Part shown: in pieces, positions 63,017 through 64,000 of the stretch
Position numbering within the stretch: the first letter of the stretch is position 1
How the letters are laid out: each line of letters opens with the position of its first letter
From: Mycobacterium parmense
GTDB lineage: Bacteria; Actinomycetota; Actinomycetes; Mycobacteriales; Mycobacteriaceae
Assembly (NCBI RefSeq): GCF_010730575.1
Contig: NZ_AP022614.1
Span: 3,348,001-3,412,000, forward strand
DNA: 64,000 nucleotides
Direction: 5' to 3'
Notes under the pieces: model-generated
What the model saw: only the letters and a program-made list of their open reading frames with translations
Database searches by the model: none
Told to the model about the DNA's origin: nothing
Program-made: the position numbers and the translations under genes

Positions 63017-63892
63017 ATGGATCGTGCTGCGCTGGCTGAGTTCCTGCGGCGCCGGCGCGAGGTGATCAGTCCCGCAGACGTGGGACTGTCGCCCGGTGCC
63101 CGCCGCCGCACGACCGGCTTGCGGCGTGAAGAAGTCGCCCAGTTGACGGGCATGTCCGTTGACTACTACAGCCGCCTCGAGCAGGCTCGCAGCACCCAGC
63201 CGTCCACGCAGATGGTCCGCGCGCTCGCCCGCGCACTGCGCCTGACCGACGACGAAACCGACCACCTCTATCGACTGGCCGGCCACGCGGTTCCCGACCG
63301 ATCGGTGCGTTCCCCGCACGTGCGGCCCGCCCTGCTGTTCCTGCTCGATCAGCTGCGCGACGCGGCCGCCTTCGTCTGCTCGGACACCGAGGTCGTGCTT
63401 GCCCAAAACGACATGGCCAAAGCGCTGATGGGCGACATGGCTTCTGGCGACACGGGGCTTGACGCCAGCATGTGCTGGCATTGGTTCACGAATCCACGCT
63501 CCCGTGAAGCGATCCCCCAAGACGAGCACGGCCAACACAGTCGCAGCCGGGTCGCGGATCTACGGGCGGCGTGGGCTCGCCGCCGCACCGATCCCGACAT
63601 GCGCGAACTTGTCGACGGCCTGCTCAAGCACAGCCCCGAATTCGCCGAGTTGTGGGCACGTCACGAGGTGGCGGTACGGCGCATGCAGCGCAAGACCTTC
63701 CTCACACCTGTCGGTCCAATCGCTCTGGACTGCGAAGTGCTTGCGACCACGGACGGCCAGCACCTCGTGGTACTCACGCCGCCGGCCGGGACATCGAGCA
63801 TGGACAGGCTGCGCCTGCTCGCCGTCGTGGGTCGCCAGTCCCTTCAACCGCAACACGACGCTGTCGGCCCGCAGGGCCAGGGCTGTTCTTGA
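63017..63892 (+). CDS. XRE-family regulator with MmyB-like ligand domain
   Basis: 291 aa. The N-terminal helix-turn-helix is TGLRREEVAQLTGMSVDYYSRLEQAR near residues 34-60, with the family signature GLRREEVA. The C-terminal about 190 residues (AAFVCSDTEVVLAQNDMAKALMG, PEFAELWARHEVAVRRMQRKTF, GPIALDCEVLATTDGQHLVVL) are the MmyB/PAS-like domain, which in Streptomyces binds fatty acids. The divergent aldo/keto reductase is the probable target. The start chosen is the ATG at 63017 because the family begins MDRAALAEFLRRRRE; the mRNA may be leaderless. Confidence 0.9.
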   Translation: MDRAALAEFLRRRREVISPADVGLSPGARRRTTGLRREEVAQLTGMSVDYYSRLEQARSTQPSTQMVRALARALRLTDDETDHLYRLAGHAVPDRSVRSPHVRPALLFLLDQLRDAAAFVCSDTEVVLAQNDMAKALMGDMASGDTGLDASMCWHWFTNPRSREAIPQDEHGQHSRSRVADLRAAWARRRTDPDMRELVDGLLKHSPEFAELWARHEVAVRRMQRKTFLTPVGPIALDCEVLATTDGQHLVVLTPPAGTSSMDRLRLLAVVGRQSLQPQHDAVGPQGQGCS

Positions 63893-63922
63893 ACGCTTTA
63901 AACGACGAAATCGCCGGCCCGG

Positions 63923-64000
63923 TTAGAACGTGTTGACCAGCTTGCGCTGTTCGCCCATCTGGTGCGCCATCGTGTAGTGGTGGTAGTGCATGGCGCACTT
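63923..64000 (-). CDS. C-terminus of an unidentified protein (5' part off the right edge)
   Basis: The last 25 codons are KCAMHYHHYTMAHQMGEQRK then LVNTF and a TAA at 63923. Five His/Tyr residues cluster at MHYHHYTM. By M. tuberculosis order it could be the Rv0628c counterpart, but I cannot identify the family from 25 residues. Confidence 0.6.
   Translation of the reverse strand, partial: KCAMHYHHYTMAHQMGEQRKLVNTF

Overview
The window is GC-rich mycobacterial chromosome. Gene content and order follow the Mycobacterium tuberculosis stretch Rv0688 back to Rv0629, printed in reverse: mycofactocin-type SDR, str operon, rpoBC, rplJL, lipG/mmaA, rplKA-nusG-secE, hadABC and recCBD. Gene differences from M. 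tuberculosis point to a slow-growing non-tuberculous species, possibly of the M. avium complex type, but the species cannot be fixed from this sequence alone. No insertion sequence, prophage or CRISPR array is visible. All M. tuberculosis comparisons are from memory, not from a search.

Layout. 1-2.3 kb: end of a flavin ferredoxin reductase, a mycofactocin-type dehydrogenase with a KstR-like box, and a SHOCT membrane protein. 2.4-6.8 kb: tuf, fusA, rpsG, rpsL with promoter and terminator. 7.1-13 kb: a TetR regulator, two DUF3060 exported proteins, and a fatty-acid block (echA5, PaaX-like regulator, echA4, fadE8) followed by lpqP. 13.8-14.6 kb: endonuclease IV. 14.6-17.4 kb: an accessory cassette that looks like a type VII secretion substrate pair plus two unknown proteins, placed where M. 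tuberculosis has a ceramidase gene. 17.5-25.1 kb: rpoC and rpoB. 25.5-31.8 kb: mkl (Mce ATPase), a carotenoid oxygenase with its divergent TetR regulator, rplL/rplJ with an L10-type leader, a ROK kinase and a SurA-like protein. 31.8-36 kb: a giant GH38 alpha-mannosidase. 36-41.9 kb: DinB-like protein, ABC1 kinase, lipG and three mycolic acid methyltransferases. 41.9-43.9 kb: an ECF42-type sigma factor with a DGPF/YCII protein, inserted next to rplA. 44-48.8 kb: rplA, rplK, nusG, secE, tRNA-Trp, hadC/B/A, rpmG, tRNA-Met, tRNA-Thr. 48.8-53.2 kb: orphan VapB-like protein, glyoxalase II-like hydrolase, membrane protein, echA3, then cynS, a nitroreductase and a SpoT/MESH1-like HD hydrolase. 53.3-61.7 kb: recC-recB-recD. 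61.7-64 kb: aldo/keto reductase with divergent XRE/MmyB regulator, and the 3' end of an unidentified gene.

How the genes work together. The core is the cell's transcription and translation machinery (RNA polymerase beta and beta', EF-Tu, EF-G, S7, S12, L1, L7/L12, L10, L11, L33, NusG, SecE). It is interleaved with mycolic-acid modification (HadABC dehydratases and MmaA methyltransferases), lipid beta-oxidation and DNA repair (RecBCD, endonuclease IV). The most interesting departures are the T7SS-like cassette beside rpoC, the ECF42/DGPF insertion, an mmaA3-like gene whose expected start codon reads ATA behind a good ribosome binding site, a textbook KstR motif upstream of the SDR gene, and small tail duplications after fusA and rplA. 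mmpS5/mmpL5/Rv0678, mmaA2, Rv0669c and the Rv0656c-Rv0666 block are missing from their M. tuberculosis positions.
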